The notes: generated by a model from the letters alone, not told the origin. Numbered from the stretch's first letter, positions 1 through 11,928 are shown. The stretch: DNA of 52,794 bases from Massilia mucilaginosa (GCF_011682145.1 NZ_WHJH01000048.1:1-52794); one strand, 5' to 3'. Numbers and translations: made by a program.

Positions 1-505
1 ACATTTCTGCGTCATCCGTTCTTGCCTCGATACCCTGCGAAAACAGGGCCACAACATGCTCGCAGTGCTACAGCGCGCATTTGTCGGCGCGCCTATCCCA
101 TCAGTTGCATAGCGGCTGAATAGTTACCCGAAAATTAGCAATGGAAGGTGGGGTAAATAGACCGCTTACTGAATAGAGCGTTACTTGTTCAGGCTGCGTG
201 GCTCGCGCAGCACGGCCTGCTTCGGCCATTGGTGGAGTATGTCGATTCCAACTTCTTCACCAAGATAGGTCCGCCGTTCGATGGGATTACGTCAGGCAGC
301 AGCTACTTCTCAATGTTGGCGCGTCTGGTCGAGGTGCTTTCGGAGAGATTGGATCCAGCAATCGAAAGACCAATCGTTGTTCAATGGAGTTCGAGCGTCG
401 AAGAAATCCTCGCCCCCTGGTGATTTCCACCTCTTCGTTCCAGGACGAATTTGCTCATTGTGCAACAACAATGTATATTTGCAGAACAAAATAGACTTGT
501 AATCG
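1..505. other. Accessory flank upstream of the SIR2-PIN gene, no convincing gene
   Basis: No convincing complete gene is visible. One plus-strand frame stays open from about 157 to the stop at 421-423 and would encode roughly 88 residues containing LARLVEVLSERLDPAIERP. It has no ATG start, only TTG at 229, and I do not recognise it. It may be the remnant of a gene interrupted at its 5' side. Composition is intermediate between the GC-rich chromosome and the AT-richer gene that follows, which fits an accessory segment. Confidence 0.4.
451..479 (+). promoter_or_regulatory. Possible sigma-70 promoter of the SIR2-PIN gene
   Basis: TTGCTC at 451-456 and TATATT at 474-479 are separated by 17 bases. 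The -10 matches consensus at 5 of 6 positions and the -35 at only 3 of 6. The transcript would begin near 486, about 20 bases before the first in-frame ATG. This is inferred from spacing and similarity only. Confidence 0.35.
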
Positions 506-3145
506 ATGTTCCATTACTTCCCCCCTGTACTGCAACCGAAAAAGCAAAATATGACGCTACCTGTTGAACGCATCGTAAAATTTTTCGACGACGCCAAACG
601 ACCTATTCTTTTTTCTGGAGCGGGAGTATCCGCGAAAGCCGGAATTCCCGTTTGGGGGAAATTGTTAACAAACCTCGCCGAGTGGTTGCGTTCAAAAGAC
701 CCATTAATTGCGAATAAGATAGTAGAGTTAATTGCAAAATACGATTTTTTGCGTGCCGCAGAGTTCTTTTTCCTCAGCGACGCTGTAACCGATAAAGAGA
801 GATTCGGGCAATTACTACAAGAACTCCTGCCGACGCACCCTGAAAAAATAGACATATTATGTTCTCTACCTTTTGTTGCGGCTGTTACAACAAATTTCGA
901 CCGCACACTTCTAGATAGTTTCGCCGCTGTCCGCGGAAAAGCTCCCATCGACTTTAAACGAGGAGACAGTTCGTTTCGACAGGCCCTGCATTCAGACGAA
1001 TTATATGTATGTAGGGTTCACGGATTCGTGGAAGACCCTGAGTCAATTGTCTTGACTAGCCGTCATTTTGACGAAATTGATAAAGATCCTTACTACCGTG
1101 ATTACGTCGCAAGTATATTTACCCGAGCCAACTTATTACTTGTCGGTCTATCATTTTCGGACCCTGCGATCCTTGCGGTGCTACAAGCAGTAAATAACGC
1201 GTATGGCCCCCTTGCTGTAGGTGAGCATTTAGCCGTCGTACCGACAGATGTATCAAGTGATGTACTGAGTCGGTTGAATCGATTAAACATCGAAGTCGTA
1301 TACTATGATCATCCGCCGGGTGATTTTTCCCATTCAGAATTGTGGAATGTGATCGGTGCCGTCGAAAAAGAATTGAAGGACCGTGCTAAGACAACTGTCA
1401 AAATTTCAGAAATTCCCACGGAAATTCGCCCTTTTGATACGGCAAAGAAGTATTTAGCGTCTTGCTACGCTAGATCTACCTTGGGATCACAGATCGGTCC
1501 GTTACGGGAAGCGATAGTCGAGGGTATGGTAAGTGCCATCGTCCAAAGTGCTTCACCGAACTCCGTTTCCACGGCGGATTTGGTGAAACGAATCCATCTA
1601 GACACAAGTCTTAGCATGGAGAATTCGGAAGAATTGGTTAAAACTAGCCTAACCACACTCAGCGACGAAAAACTTTGCATCTGGCATAAGAGGTCGGCCG
1701 AGAAAAAGGTCAATTGGATAGGTGCAACGGACGACAAAAATCAATTAGAGGCAGCAATCAGCAAATTGGTTAGTAATACAGTGGACCGCGCGTTCGTCGA
1801 AGAGGGATATCGTTCGACTACTGATAGCAAGAAGTCTTTAAGTGCATTTTTCACCCAGTTGGTTTTGCAGCGGGGATGGGATCTTGGTGCGGCCTTCGCA
1901 AGTGGAAAGATACCTAAAGGCGCGGACTTCAAAGTACTAATGTTTCAGGTCGCGCGTACTTTGCACACAAGCGACGTAGAGCTTTTATCGCGAGTCTGCG
2001 AACGGATGATTCACAATCCCACCGGCGAAGAGGCAGCTATCTTGGCTGCGCTTGGACGTGCCAGCTTTGGTCTCGAACTAGCTTTGCAGGCCCCAAGGTC
2101 GCAAATGCTGCACTCCTCCACATTACCGTCGAGAATTTATTTAGATGCCAATGTCGTGATGCCGGCGTTTATTGTTGGCCACACATACCACTCTATTTAC
2201 GCTCATACAATCGACTCCTTGAAGACAGCTTCTACGGGAAACGGTCCTCTTCAAATTTGTACTACGTACGGTTATCTGAACGAAATTGTAAGTCATCGTA
2301 AACTTGCGGTCGCTCAGTTTGAGGATAATCCAGAACATTTTCAAAGTGACGTAATCAAAGAGGCGATCTTTTCAGGCTCGACCAACATGAACGTTTTTGT
2401 CGGTGCTTACGCAAATATGGCAAGCTCGAATTCTTCTCTTAGCTTTCCTACATTCATGGCGGAATTTGCGCCGTTTGTGACTGAGATGGAATTGGCTAGA
2501 TGGCTGTCGGATCGAGGTGTCCATTTAATCAAGAAAGAGCAAGTTGCAGGTACTCTAAGTATGTCCGATATTTCTCTCGAACTACAAAAAGGATATGCGT
2601 CTTCCCTAAAATCGAATAAGGACGTGCGGCTCCTCGAACACGATTCCGTGCAGTTGGCCTCCCTATTCCGCGATGTCGAGAATGGCGTTAGAGCTGTTCT
2701 AGTAACTGCAGATCGGCGACTCCGCGAAGTTGTCGGTGCCTCAAAACTAAAGAACCTGGCTAGCCACATGGTTAGTCATGTTGGCCTAACGCAGCTCGTA
2801 GATCTCCTAATTGGTGCAAATTCAGACAATCGATCTCTCGCGCATCTTCTTTGGGATTCTACAATTTCCGAACGATCAAATGAGCTAAGACGCTATTTCA
2901 TCGGACTTGCGCTTCGCCATTATGATGAGGCAATGGCTATGGAGTTGCCAGGCTTAGTTGAAAAGTTTACGGATCAAGTTATGACTGAAGCTAGACGTAA
3001 AGGCATTCATGTCGATAACAGAGTTAATAGCGAACAACGCGATTGGTTTAACATTGCAGGTTCGTTTGAGGACCGATTTTTCGCGGCGATTAGTGAGAAG
3101 ATCCAACTTCGGCAGAAGCAGGCTGAGGCCGATAATGCGGGGTGA
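506..3145 (+). CDS. SIR2-PIN fusion protein, probable anti-phage defence effector
   Basis: The 879-residue protein has an N-terminal SIR2-like domain (about 25-290). Its visible features are the NAD-binding loop GAGVSAKAGIP (38-48), TTNFD with Asn130, VHG with His172, and GLSFSDP (214-220). A middle part (about 310-430) looks like a winged-helix or linker region. A C-terminal PIN-like nuclease domain spans about 543-770, with acidic candidates Asp547 (YLDANV), Glu593, Asp713 and Asp736 (TADRRL). SIR2 domains in defence proteins usually deplete NAD+, and PIN domains are metal-dependent RNases; combining both effectors in one chain is uncommon. The gene is clearly AT-richer than its neighbours and lies next to the glmS 3' end, a classic insertion site. 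An ATG at 551 (MTLPVERIV) is an alternative start; neither start has a strong ribosome-binding site. Domain calls are confident; the defence role is inferred. Confidence 0.8.
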   Translation: MFHYFPPVLQPKKQNMTLPVERIVKFFDDAKRPILFSGAGVSAKAGIPVWGKLLTNLAEWLRSKDPLIANKIVELIAKYDFLRAAEFFFLSDAVTDKERFGQLLQELLPTHPEKIDILCSLPFVAAVTTNFDRTLLDSFAAVRGKAPIDFKRGDSSFRQALHSDELYVCRVHGFVEDPESIVLTSRHFDEIDKDPYYRDYVASIFTRANLLLVGLSFSDPAILAVLQAVNNAYGPLAVGEHLAVVPTDVSSDVLSRLNRLNIEVVYYDHPPGDFSHSELWNVIGAVEKELKDRAKTTVKISEIPTEIRPFDTAKKYLASCYARSTLGSQIGPLREAIVEGMVSAIVQSASPNSVSTADLVKRIHLDTSLSMENSEELVKTSLTTLSDEKLCIWHKRSAEKKVNWIGATDDKNQLEAAISKLVSNTVDRAFVEEGYRSTTDSKKSLSAFFTQLVLQRGWDLGAAFASGKIPKGADFKVLMFQVARTLHTSDVELLSRVCERMIHNPTGEEAAILAALGRASFGLELALQAPRSQMLHSSTLPSRIYLDANVVMPAFIVGHTYHSIYAHTIDSLKTASTGNGPLQICTTYGYLNEIVSHRKLAVAQFEDNPEHFQSDVIKEAIFSGSTNMNVFVGAYANMASSNSSLSFPTFMAEFAPFVTEMELARWLSDRGVHLIKKEQVAGTLSMSDISLELQKGYASSLKSNKDVRLLEHDSVQLASLFRDVENGVRAVLVTADRRLREVVGASKLKNLASHMVSHVGLTQLVDLLIGANSDNRSLAHLLWDSTISERSNELRRYFIGLALRHYDEAMAMELPGLVEKFTDQVMTEARRKGIHVDNRVNSEQRDWFNIAGSFEDRFFAAISEKIQLRQKQAEADNAG

Positions 3146-3221
3146 CAAAACTGAGTTACGAAGCCACGCGTGGGTCACGTATTTGGCACTTCGTGCAAGC
3201 TTGGTTCGTTCGATTGTGGTT

Positions 3222-3294
3222 TGACCAGAAAGTGGTCGGGAGTGGCGTACCTCCCCGACCAACTTTATTGTTTACCGACCGACTTTATTGTTTC
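3222..3294. repeat. Tandem and inverted repeats resembling a Tn7-like transposon end
   Basis: Two adjacent 20-bp units lie at 3255-3274 and 3275-3294. On the minus strand they read AACAATAAAGTYGGTCGG and differ at 2 of 20 positions. A third, degenerate copy in the opposite orientation lies at about 3222-3241 (AGAAAGTGGTCGGG). The ACAATAAAGT core also occurs in the TnsB-binding sites of Tn7 ends. The units stop about 23 bases past the glmS stop codon, where Tn7 inserts. No tns gene is in the window, so this could be a relic or one end of a larger element. Confidence 0.5.
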
Positions 3295-3317
3295 CAATCA
3301 AAAGCCAGCAAGCAGTC

Positions 3318-5147
<1,830 letters not shown>

Positions 5148-5195
5148 GATGACCTCGATGTAGAAATGAATGAATGCGCAGATCGTAGTTGAGCC

Positions 5196-5237
5196 AGCAT
5201 GAAATATGCTTTCTAATTTGATGTATTATTGATACAT
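5196..5237. promoter_or_regulatory. Palindromes in the glmS / lrp divergent region
   Basis: AGCAT-GAAAT-ATGCT (5196-5210) and ATGTAT-TATTG-ATACAT (5221-5237) are short perfect dyads between the divergent glmS and Lrp-family genes. Their 15-17 bp size and 5-base centres fit Lrp/AsnC operators, so autoregulation by the adjacent regulator is plausible. This is inferred from symmetry alone. Confidence 0.4.
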
Positions 5238-5309
5238 AATTTCATCAACCAGTTTGCATGAATTATTCTTTCATTTATCAGTAAAAATCTTTGCGGATCA
5301 TCAAACGCC

Positions 5310-5777
5310 ATGCTTAGCAACGAACTCGACGACGTCGACCGTCGCATCCTCAATATCCTCCAGCTTGATGCATCGCACACCAATGCGGAGCTGGCCGAGC
5401 TGGTCCACGTGTCGCCGCCGACCTGTCTGCGCCGGGTCAAGTACATGAACGAAGGCGGCATCATCGAGCGCCAGGTGGTGATCGTCTCGCCCGAAAAAGT
5501 CGGCGCGCGCCTGACCGCCATCGTCGAGATCACGCTCGATGTGCAGGCCGCAGAGCGCATGGCCGAGTTCGAGCAGCACGTCGCCGCCGAAGCAGCCGTG
5601 CTGCAATGCTACCGGGTCGCGCCCGGCCCCGATTTCGTGCTCATCGTGCAGGTGGCCGACATGCCGGCCTACCACGCGCTGGCGCACCGCCTGTTTGCCA
5701 CGCGCACCAATGTACGTAACGTCAAAGCCTATTTCTCCACCTTCCGCAGCAAGTTCGAAACCCGCATCGCCGTCTGA
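5310..5777 (+). CDS. Lrp/AsnC family transcriptional regulator
   Basis: This 155-residue regulator has the usual Lrp layout: an N-terminal winged-helix DNA-binding domain (about 7-60, with DVDRRILNILQLDASHTNAE and VSPPTCLRRVKYM) followed by an alpha-beta sandwich effector domain (about 70-150). Length is typical. It is divergent from glmS and separated by AT-rich palindromic DNA that probably contains its own operator. The amino acid sensed cannot be told from sequence, and control of glmS is a guess from position. Confidence 0.92.
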   Translation: MLSNELDDVDRRILNILQLDASHTNAELAELVHVSPPTCLRRVKYMNEGGIIERQVVIVSPEKVGARLTAIVEITLDVQAAERMAEFEQHVAAEAAVLQCYRVAPGPDFVLIVQVADMPAYHALAHRLFATRTNVRNVKAYFSTFRSKFETRIAV

Positions 5778-5886
5778 CTATTGCCATTGAGTAATCGCAA
5801 CGGCACCCCGCCCGAAACGGGTTCTACTCGAACGTGGCGCGCGTCCTCCTGGTGATGCGCGCACTGACGAGGCGGGAGGTGGACCG

Positions 5887-6666
5887 ATGGATGTCATTCT
5901 GGAACACGACGGGCCGATGCCCCCGGCGCCCAAGCCCCCGGGCGACCTGGTGCGGCTGGCGCGGGTGCACAAGTATTACGGTGGAGGACTGTCCGGCGTG
6001 CACGCGCTCGATGGCGTCGAGCTGCAAGTGGGCGAAGCCGAGATGGTGGCCATTTGCGGCCCCTCGGGCAGCGGCAAGACCACCTTGCTCAACCTCATCG
6101 GCATGCTCGATCACGCCACCGAAGGCAGTATCGTGATCGCCAAGCTGCTCATTGCGCGCCTGCCGGAACAGGCGCGCGCCGACCTGCGCAATGAAATGAT
6201 GGGCTTCGTGTTCCAGGCGTTTACCCTGATTCCGGTGCTGACCGCGCGCGAAAACGTGCTGCTGCCGCTGATGCTGCGCGAATCGCTCACGCCCAAGGCC
6301 TTGCGCGCCGCCAACGCGCGCGCCGGCGACCTGCTCAACCAGCTTGGCCTGGCCAGCCATGCCGATACCTATCCGCCGCGCCTCGACCCCAGCCAGAGCC
6401 AGCGCGTGGCCATTGCCCGGGCGTTGATGACGCGGCCGCGCCTGGTGCTGGCCGACGAGCCCACCTCGCGCCTGGACAGCGCCAGCATCCGCCTGGTGAT
6501 GGATCTGTTCGTCCAGCAGCAAAACGAGCACGGCACCACCTTCATCATCGCCACGCGCGACCAGCGCCAGCTGGGCCGCAGCACGCGCACCTTGCAGCTG
6601 CAGGAAGGGCGCCTGCACGTCGCGCTGGGCGACCCGGAACGCCAGCCCTTCCGGGTCCGTTTATGA
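5887..6666 (+). CDS. ABC transporter ATP-binding protein, LolD/MacB-like with degenerate motifs
   Basis: This 259-residue ATPase belongs to the LolD/MacB/FtsE group. Walker A is intact (GPSGSGKTT, 58-66), as are Q110 of the Q-loop and Walker B (LVLADEPT, 186-193). Two key motifs are altered: the signature normally LSGGQ reads LDPSQSQRV (166-174), and the switch histidine, normally in THD, is Arg224 (ATRDQ). The D-loop is SRLD rather than GNLD. The stop overlaps the ATG of the permease gene, so the two form an operon and presumably a complex. Such changes suggest altered or slow ATP hydrolysis. A slightly earlier or later start is possible; ATG at 5887 follows GGAGGTGG. Confidence 0.85.
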   Translation: MDVILEHDGPMPPAPKPPGDLVRLARVHKYYGGGLSGVHALDGVELQVGEAEMVAICGPSGSGKTTLLNLIGMLDHATEGSIVIAKLLIARLPEQARADLRNEMMGFVFQAFTLIPVLTARENVLLPLMLRESLTPKALRAANARAGDLLNQLGLASHADTYPPRLDPSQSQRVAIARALMTRPRLVLADEPTSRLDSASIRLVMDLFVQQQNEHGTTFIIATRDQRQLGRSTRTLQLQEGRLHVALGDPERQPFRVRL

Positions 6667-7868
6667 GCCCGTACCGGCTGGCCTTGCGCACCCTGCTGCT
6701 TAACCGTCCACGCAACGTGCTGGCGACCTTGCTGATCGCGGCCAGCCTGTGCGTGCTCGACCTGTTTGCGGGCAGCATCGCCAGCACCCGCGCCGGGATC
6801 GAATACCAGGCCGTCATCGTGGAACGCATGGGCCACCTGACCGTGTTGCCGGGCCCGGTGGCGGGCGCGCCGCGCCAACTGCGGCGCTTCAGTCCGGACG
6901 AAGCAGGGCGCGTGCGCGCCTTGCTGGCCGGCGTGAAAGGGATCGCGCTGGTGGTGCCGGAAATGAGCGTGTCCGGGATCGCCGCCGCCGGCAAACGCTC
7001 GGCCACGTTTGCGGGGCTGGGACTGCGCATGCCGGATGCGCCGGGCGGGGCGCTGTTGCAGGCGGCGCCGGGCAAGCTGCAGGCGGGCGTGGGCAATGGC
7101 GTTGCCATCAGCCAGGCCAAGGCCGCAGCGCTAACGCTGCGCGTGGGCAGCGCGGTCACGCTCACGGCCGCTGTGCCCGATGCGGCGCCACGGCAAGTGG
7201 TGGCGCAGGTGGTCGATGTGTATGCGGCGGGCGCCGGCGACGAGCAGGCCCGTTCGATGCTGATGCCTCTGGCGCTGGCGCAGGACTTGCTCAACACCGG
7301 CGGCAGCGAGCATTTTGTTGTTTTTTTGTCAGACACGGCATTGATGGAACAGCAGCGCGGCGCACTGGCGGCGGCGCTGCGCAAGGCGGGAATCCAGGCC
7401 GAGGTGCGCACCTGGCAGGAGTTGTCGCACACCTACATGCGCGCGCGCAGTGCGTCCGACCTGGCGTTCGACAGCATTGCGGGGATGGTGTTTGCCGTGA
7501 TTGCGGCAAGCATTGCCGCCACCATGTCGATCACTGTGCTGGAACGGCGGCGCGAAGTGGCGACCCTGCGCGCGCTGGGCATGCGTAGTCATTCGGTGTT
7601 TTTGATGCTGGTGGCGGAAGCGCTGGGCATGGCGGTGATGGGGGTGGTGGCGAGCCTGGTCGGCAGCGCCGTGATCGCGTGGGTGATCAACCGGGTGAGC
7701 CTGGCGGACGGCGCGCCGCAGGCGTTGGCGGGGGCGATGCCGGTCGAGCTCGATGTGAACCGGATGATGATGGCCGTGGCGGCGGTGCTGGCGGTGGCCT
7801 TGATGGCGGCGCTGGTGCCGGCGTTCAAGGCGGCAAGGGCGCATGTGGCGGCCGGGCTGGCGGGGTGA
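6663..7868 (+). CDS. FtsX/MacB-like ABC transporter permease
   Basis: The 401-residue protein has the MacB/LolC permease layout. An N-terminal membrane helix (about 14-35) is followed by a large periplasmic domain (about 40-265) and three C-terminal membrane helices (about 275-300, 315-350 and 370-395), the FtsX fold. A coupling-type sequence LERRREVATLRALGMRS precedes the second helix. Its ATG overlaps the ATPase stop by 4 bases. Substrate is unknown; LolCDE-, MacB- and YknZ-type functions are all possible. Confidence 0.85.
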   Translation: MSPYRLALRTLLLNRPRNVLATLLIAASLCVLDLFAGSIASTRAGIEYQAVIVERMGHLTVLPGPVAGAPRQLRRFSPDEAGRVRALLAGVKGIALVVPEMSVSGIAAAGKRSATFAGLGLRMPDAPGGALLQAAPGKLQAGVGNGVAISQAKAAALTLRVGSAVTLTAAVPDAAPRQVVAQVVDVYAAGAGDEQARSMLMPLALAQDLLNTGGSEHFVVFLSDTALMEQQRGALAAALRKAGIQAEVRTWQELSHTYMRARSASDLAFDSIAGMVFAVIAASIAATMSITVLERRREVATLRALGMRSHSVFLMLVAEALGMAVMGVVASLVGSAVIAWVINRVSLADGAPQALAGAMPVELDVNRMMMAVAAVLAVALMAALVPAFKAARAHVAAGLAG

Positions 7869-7926
7869 GGATGCAGCGCTTGCGTCCGCACCGTCGCTAA
7901 CGTCGAAACTTTCGCTAACATTAAGA

Positions 7927-7960
7927 CCGTCTCTCCCGCGCCTTGGCGCGGGAGAGACGG
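7927..7960. terminator. Bidirectional hairpin between the ABC permease and glmU
   Basis: A perfect 15-bp stem (7927-7941 with 7946-7960) closes a 4-base loop between two convergent genes. It lacks a long U-tract on the plus strand. Position and symmetry suggest a shared terminator for both strands. Confidence 0.7.
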
Positions 7961-7965
7961 CGAAC

Positions 7966-9342
7966 TTACTTCTTCACCTTCACCGGCCGCGACCAGTTTT
8001 CAATCGTCGTCTGCCTGGCACGCGAAATGGTCAGCTTGCCGGCCGGCGCATCTTTCGACAAGGTGGTCCCGGCCCCCAGGGTCGCGCCCTTGCCAACCGT
8101 AACCGGCGCGATCAGCTGGCTGTCGCTGCCGATAAACGCATCATCTTCAATCACGGTGCGGAACTTGTTGGCACCGTCGTAATTGCACGTGATCGTGCCA
8201 GCGCCAATGTTCACGCGCGAACCCACCGTGGCGTCGCCCACATACGCCAGGTGATTGGCCTTGCTGTGCGCGGCGATCTGGCTGTTCTTGATCTCGACGA
8301 AGTTACCGATATGAACGTCTTCGGCCAGCTCGGTCCCCGGACGCAAGCGCGCATACGGCCCGATCACCGACTTGGCGCCGACCACCGCATCTTCAATATG
8401 ACAGAACGGTTTGATATTGGTTCCCGCCGCGATGCGCGCGTTGACCAGCACATTGTGCGCGCCCACGCAGACGCCGTCGCCCAGTTCCACGCGGCCTTCG
8501 AACACGCAGCCGACATCGATGGTCACATCGCGTCCGCAGATCAGTTCGCCACGCACGTCGATGCGCGCCGGATCCAGCAGGGTCACGCCTTTTTCCAGCA
8601 GCGCATGGGCAATGTTGAGCTGGTGACGACGCTCCAGCTCGGCCAGTTGCACCTTGCTGTTCACGCCGGCCACTTCCCACTCGGCCGAGGGATTGGCCGA
8701 GACCACCGGCACGCCGTCCAGCACGGCCTGGGCCACGATGTCGGTCAGGTAATACTCGCCCTGCGCGTTGTTGTTCGACAGCGAACCGAGCCATTTTTTC
8801 AGGTGGCGCGTCGGGGCGACCATGATGCCGCTGTTGATTTCGCAGATGGCGCGTTCGGCTTCGTTGGCATCCTTTTCCTCGACGATGCGGGTAATCGTGC
8901 CGCCTTCGCGCACGATGCGGCCCAGGCCGAACGGATTAGCCTGTACCACGGTCAGGATGCCGAGCTTGTCCGTGCCGGCGGCCTCGACCAAACGCTTGAG
9001 CGAGGCCACGGCGGTCAGCGGCACGTCGCCGTACAGGATCAGGGTCGGCGCATTGTCATCGAGCTGCGGCACGGCCTGGCTGACCGCGTGGCCGGTGCCG
9101 AGTTGCGGCTCTTGCAGCGCGGTATCGATAGCGGCGTGGCCGGTGCTGTCCTGGCTTTTCAGCATCTCCGGCACCGCTGCGCCGCCGTGGCCGTAAATAA
9201 CGCATAATTTGCTCGGTGCAAGTGCCCTTGCCGTATCGATCACATGCTGCAGGAGGGGTTTGCCCGCCAGCGGGTGCAGCACTTTCGGCAGCGCAGATTG
9301 CATACGCTTTCCCATTCCAGCGGCAAGAATCACTACGTTCAT
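7966..9342 (-). CDS. glmU: Bifunctional N-acetylglucosamine-1-phosphate uridyltransferase / glucosamine-1-phosphate acetyltransferase
   Basis: GlmU acetylates glucosamine-1-phosphate and then couples it to UTP, giving UDP-GlcNAc. The start at 9342 gives 458 residues, the family length, beginning [14 protein letters not shown] with the nucleotidyltransferase motif [17 protein letters not shown]. The frame stays open further upstream but without homology there. The C-terminal half is a left-handed beta-helix with hexapeptide repeats and the acetyltransferase region around [18 protein letters not shown]. Only 27 bases separate its start codon from that of the divergent lipoprotein gene. Confidence 0.97.
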   Translation of the reverse strand: MNVVILAAGMGKRMQSALPKVLHPLAGKPLLQHVIDTARALAPSKLCVIYGHGGAAVPEMLKSQDSTGHAAIDTALQEPQLGTGHAVSQAVPQLDDNAPTLILYGDVPLTAVASLKRLVEAAGTDKLGILTVVQANPFGLGRIVREGGTITRIVEEKDANEAERAICEINSGIMVAPTRHLKKWLGSLSNNNAQGEYYLTDIVAQAVLDGVPVVSANPSAEWEVAGVNSKVQLAELERRHQLNIAHALLEKGVTLLDPARIDVRGELICGRDVTIDVGCVFEGRVELGDGVCVGAHNVLVNARIAAGTNIKPFCHIEDAVVGAKSVIGPYARLRPGTELAEDVHIGNFVEIKNSQIAAHSKANHLAYVGDATVGSRVNIGAGTITCNYDGANKFRTVIEDDAFIGSDSQLIAPVTVGKGATLGAGTTLSKDAPAGKLTISRARQTTIENWSRPVKVKK

Positions 9343-9369
9343 AAGCGTTCGTTCAAAAAGAGTTAATAA

Positions 9370-10266
9370 ATGAAAAAGTTTAACACGCAGGAACCACTTT
9401 CCCGGCGCTTTCGCGTTCTTTGCATGCTCGCCGCGATGGCCGTGCTGACGGCCTGCAGCGGCATCAAACTGGCCTACAACCAGGGCGACACCTTGCTGTA
9501 CTGGTGGCTGGACGCCTATGTCGACCTCGATTCGGAGCAGGCGCCGGAGGTCAAGCAGGATATCAAGGAACTGTTCAAGTGGCATCGCCAGACCCAGTTG
9601 AAGGACTATGTCCACATCCTCACTCATGCCCAGCGCCAACTCGCAGGCAATCTGAGCAAGGCCGACCTGGACGCCGACTACCGCGACATCATGACGCGCA
9701 CAGAATTGCTGGCGCGAAAGGCCTTGCCGGAATTGACCGACCTGGCGCTTTCGATCAAGCCCGAGCAGTTGGCGCACATCGAAAAGAAGTTCGACAAGAA
9801 CAACGAAACCTTCCGCAAGAAGTTTGTGCGCGGCAGCGTCGAGGACTTGCAGGAAAAGCGTTTCAAGAAGTCGATGGAGCAGTTCGACCTGTGGTTCGGC
9901 GACTTCAGCAAGGAACAGGAAGTGCTCTTGCGCAAGGCTTCCGATGCGCGTCCGCTGAACAACCAGCTCTGGCTCGACGAGCGCATCCGGCGCCAGCAAA
10001 AGATCATGGCGGTGCTGCGCAAGATCGATAAGGAGAACCTGAGCAAGGAGGCGGCCGCGCCGCTGGTGCAGGGCCTGGTCAAGGACATGCTGGCGCGCAC
10101 GCAAAGTCCCGAGAACAAGGAGTTTTTCGATACCTACACGGACGGCACGATGCAGATGATCCTGACGGCCGTGAAGATCGCCACGCCGGAGCAGAAAGCC
10201 CATGCGCAAAAACGCATGCAGGGCTGGATCAGCGACTTCAACATCCTCGCTGCCGACACCAGGTAA
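9370..10266 (+). CDS. DUF6279-like lipoprotein
   Basis: The 298-residue protein starts with a signal peptide ending in a lipobox (VLTAC, Cys at about residue 29), so it is probably a lipoprotein. The mature start [21 protein letters not shown] is followed by a long charged helical region and is typical of the DUF6279 family of proteobacterial lipoproteins. Function is unknown. It is divergent from glmU with a very short shared promoter region, and a GC-rich hairpin follows it. Confidence 0.85.
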   Translation: MKKFNTQEPLSRRFRVLCMLAAMAVLTACSGIKLAYNQGDTLLYWWLDAYVDLDSEQAPEVKQDIKELFKWHRQTQLKDYVHILTHAQRQLAGNLSKADLDADYRDIMTRTELLARKALPELTDLALSIKPEQLAHIEKKFDKNNETFRKKFVRGSVEDLQEKRFKKSMEQFDLWFGDFSKEQEVLLRKASDARPLNNQLWLDERIRRQQKIMAVLRKIDKENLSKEAAAPLVQGLVKDMLARTQSPENKEFFDTYTDGTMQMILTAVKIATPEQKAHAQKRMQGWISDFNILAADTR

Positions 10267-10283
10267 GCGCATCCGCATGACCC

Positions 10284-10309
10284 GCGCACCCGCCGCCCGG
10301 CGGGTGCGC
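10284..10309. terminator. GC-rich hairpin after the lipoprotein gene
   Basis: An 11-bp stem (10284-10294 with 10299-10309) with a 4-base loop lies 18 bases after the stop codon. No U-tract follows, so it may be a weak terminator or an mRNA-stabilising hairpin. Confidence 0.4.
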
Positions 10310-10384
10310 AAGTTCCCCGCCACACCGCAACGCCCATTCCCCCCATGATATAGTGCGCCGGATCAGCAATCCGTCCCCGTCGCC

Positions 10385-11029
10385 ATGCAAAAGAAACCCG
10401 CCAAAGTCCCGGTGCACCGTCCGCCGCCGCCCAAACAAGTCCGCATTATCGGCGGCGCCTGGAAGCGTTCGACGCTGCCGGTGCTCGACGCGCTCGGCCT
10501 GCGTCCCACCCCGGACCGGGTGCGCGAAACGGTCTTTAACTGGATCAGCCACCTGTGGGACGCCAACTGGGCCGGCGCCGACTGCCTCGACCTGTTCGCC
10601 GGCAGCGGCGCGCTCGGTTTCGAAGCGGCCAGCCGCGGCGCCCGCTCGGTCACCATGGTCGACAACCACACGCCCGTGGTGCGCCAGCTCGGCGATGTCA
10701 AGCTCAAGCTCAAGGCCGAGAACGTCCAGGTCGCCCGCGGCGAAGCCCTTGCCACCGCGCAAAACATGGCGCTGCGCGGCCAGCGCTTCCATCTGGTGTT
10801 CCTCGATCCGCCCTACCAGCAAAACCTGCTCGAACGCAGCCTGCCGCTGTGCATCGGCCTGCTCGCCGAGGATGGCCTGGTGTATGCCGAATCCGGCGCG
10901 CCGCTGCCGTTCGAAGCGGAAGACGGCAGCGCCGTGCCCGACTGGCTCGCGCCATGGGAAGCGGTGCGTAACGACAAGGCGGGCATCGTCTTCTATTACC
11001 TGCTCAAGCTGCGCAAAACGGCAGCGTAA
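10385..11029 (+). CDS. rsmD: 16S rRNA (guanine966-N2)-methyltransferase
   Basis: RsmD methylates G966 of 16S rRNA using S-adenosylmethionine. The 214-residue protein shows the family opening VRIIGGAWKRSTLPVL, the RPTPDRVRETVFNWI segment, SAM-binding LDLFAGSGALGFEA (about 70-83) and catalytic LDPPYQ, the N6/N2-methyltransferase motif. The N-terminus carries a short basic extension. It lies upstream of coaD, the usual proteobacterial order. Confidence 0.95.
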   Translation: MQKKPAKVPVHRPPPPKQVRIIGGAWKRSTLPVLDALGLRPTPDRVRETVFNWISHLWDANWAGADCLDLFAGSGALGFEAASRGARSVTMVDNHTPVVRQLGDVKLKLKAENVQVARGEALATAQNMALRGQRFHLVFLDPPYQQNLLERSLPLCIGLLAEDGLVYAESGAPLPFEAEDGSAVPDWLAPWEAVRNDKAGIVFYYLLKLRKTAA

Positions 11030-11140
11030 GCACCATTTGCCAGCGCTTTGTTCGGCCGCGCTCAAGGCCGCCCGATGGCGCTACCGGGGGCGCGCATAAA
11101 TTTCAGGCATAATGCGCGTTCTATATTGGTGCATCTCTAG

Positions 11141-11928
<788 letters not shown>

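Noticed and set aside
198-494. 98-codon ATG-started frame overlapping the unassigned frame at 157-423
   Set aside because: No ribosome-binding site and low-complexity sequence; less protein-like than the other frame.
9343-10323. Upstream extension of the glmU frame to 785 residues
   Set aside because: Homology begins at MNVVILAAG (9342); the extension overlaps the divergent lipoprotein gene.
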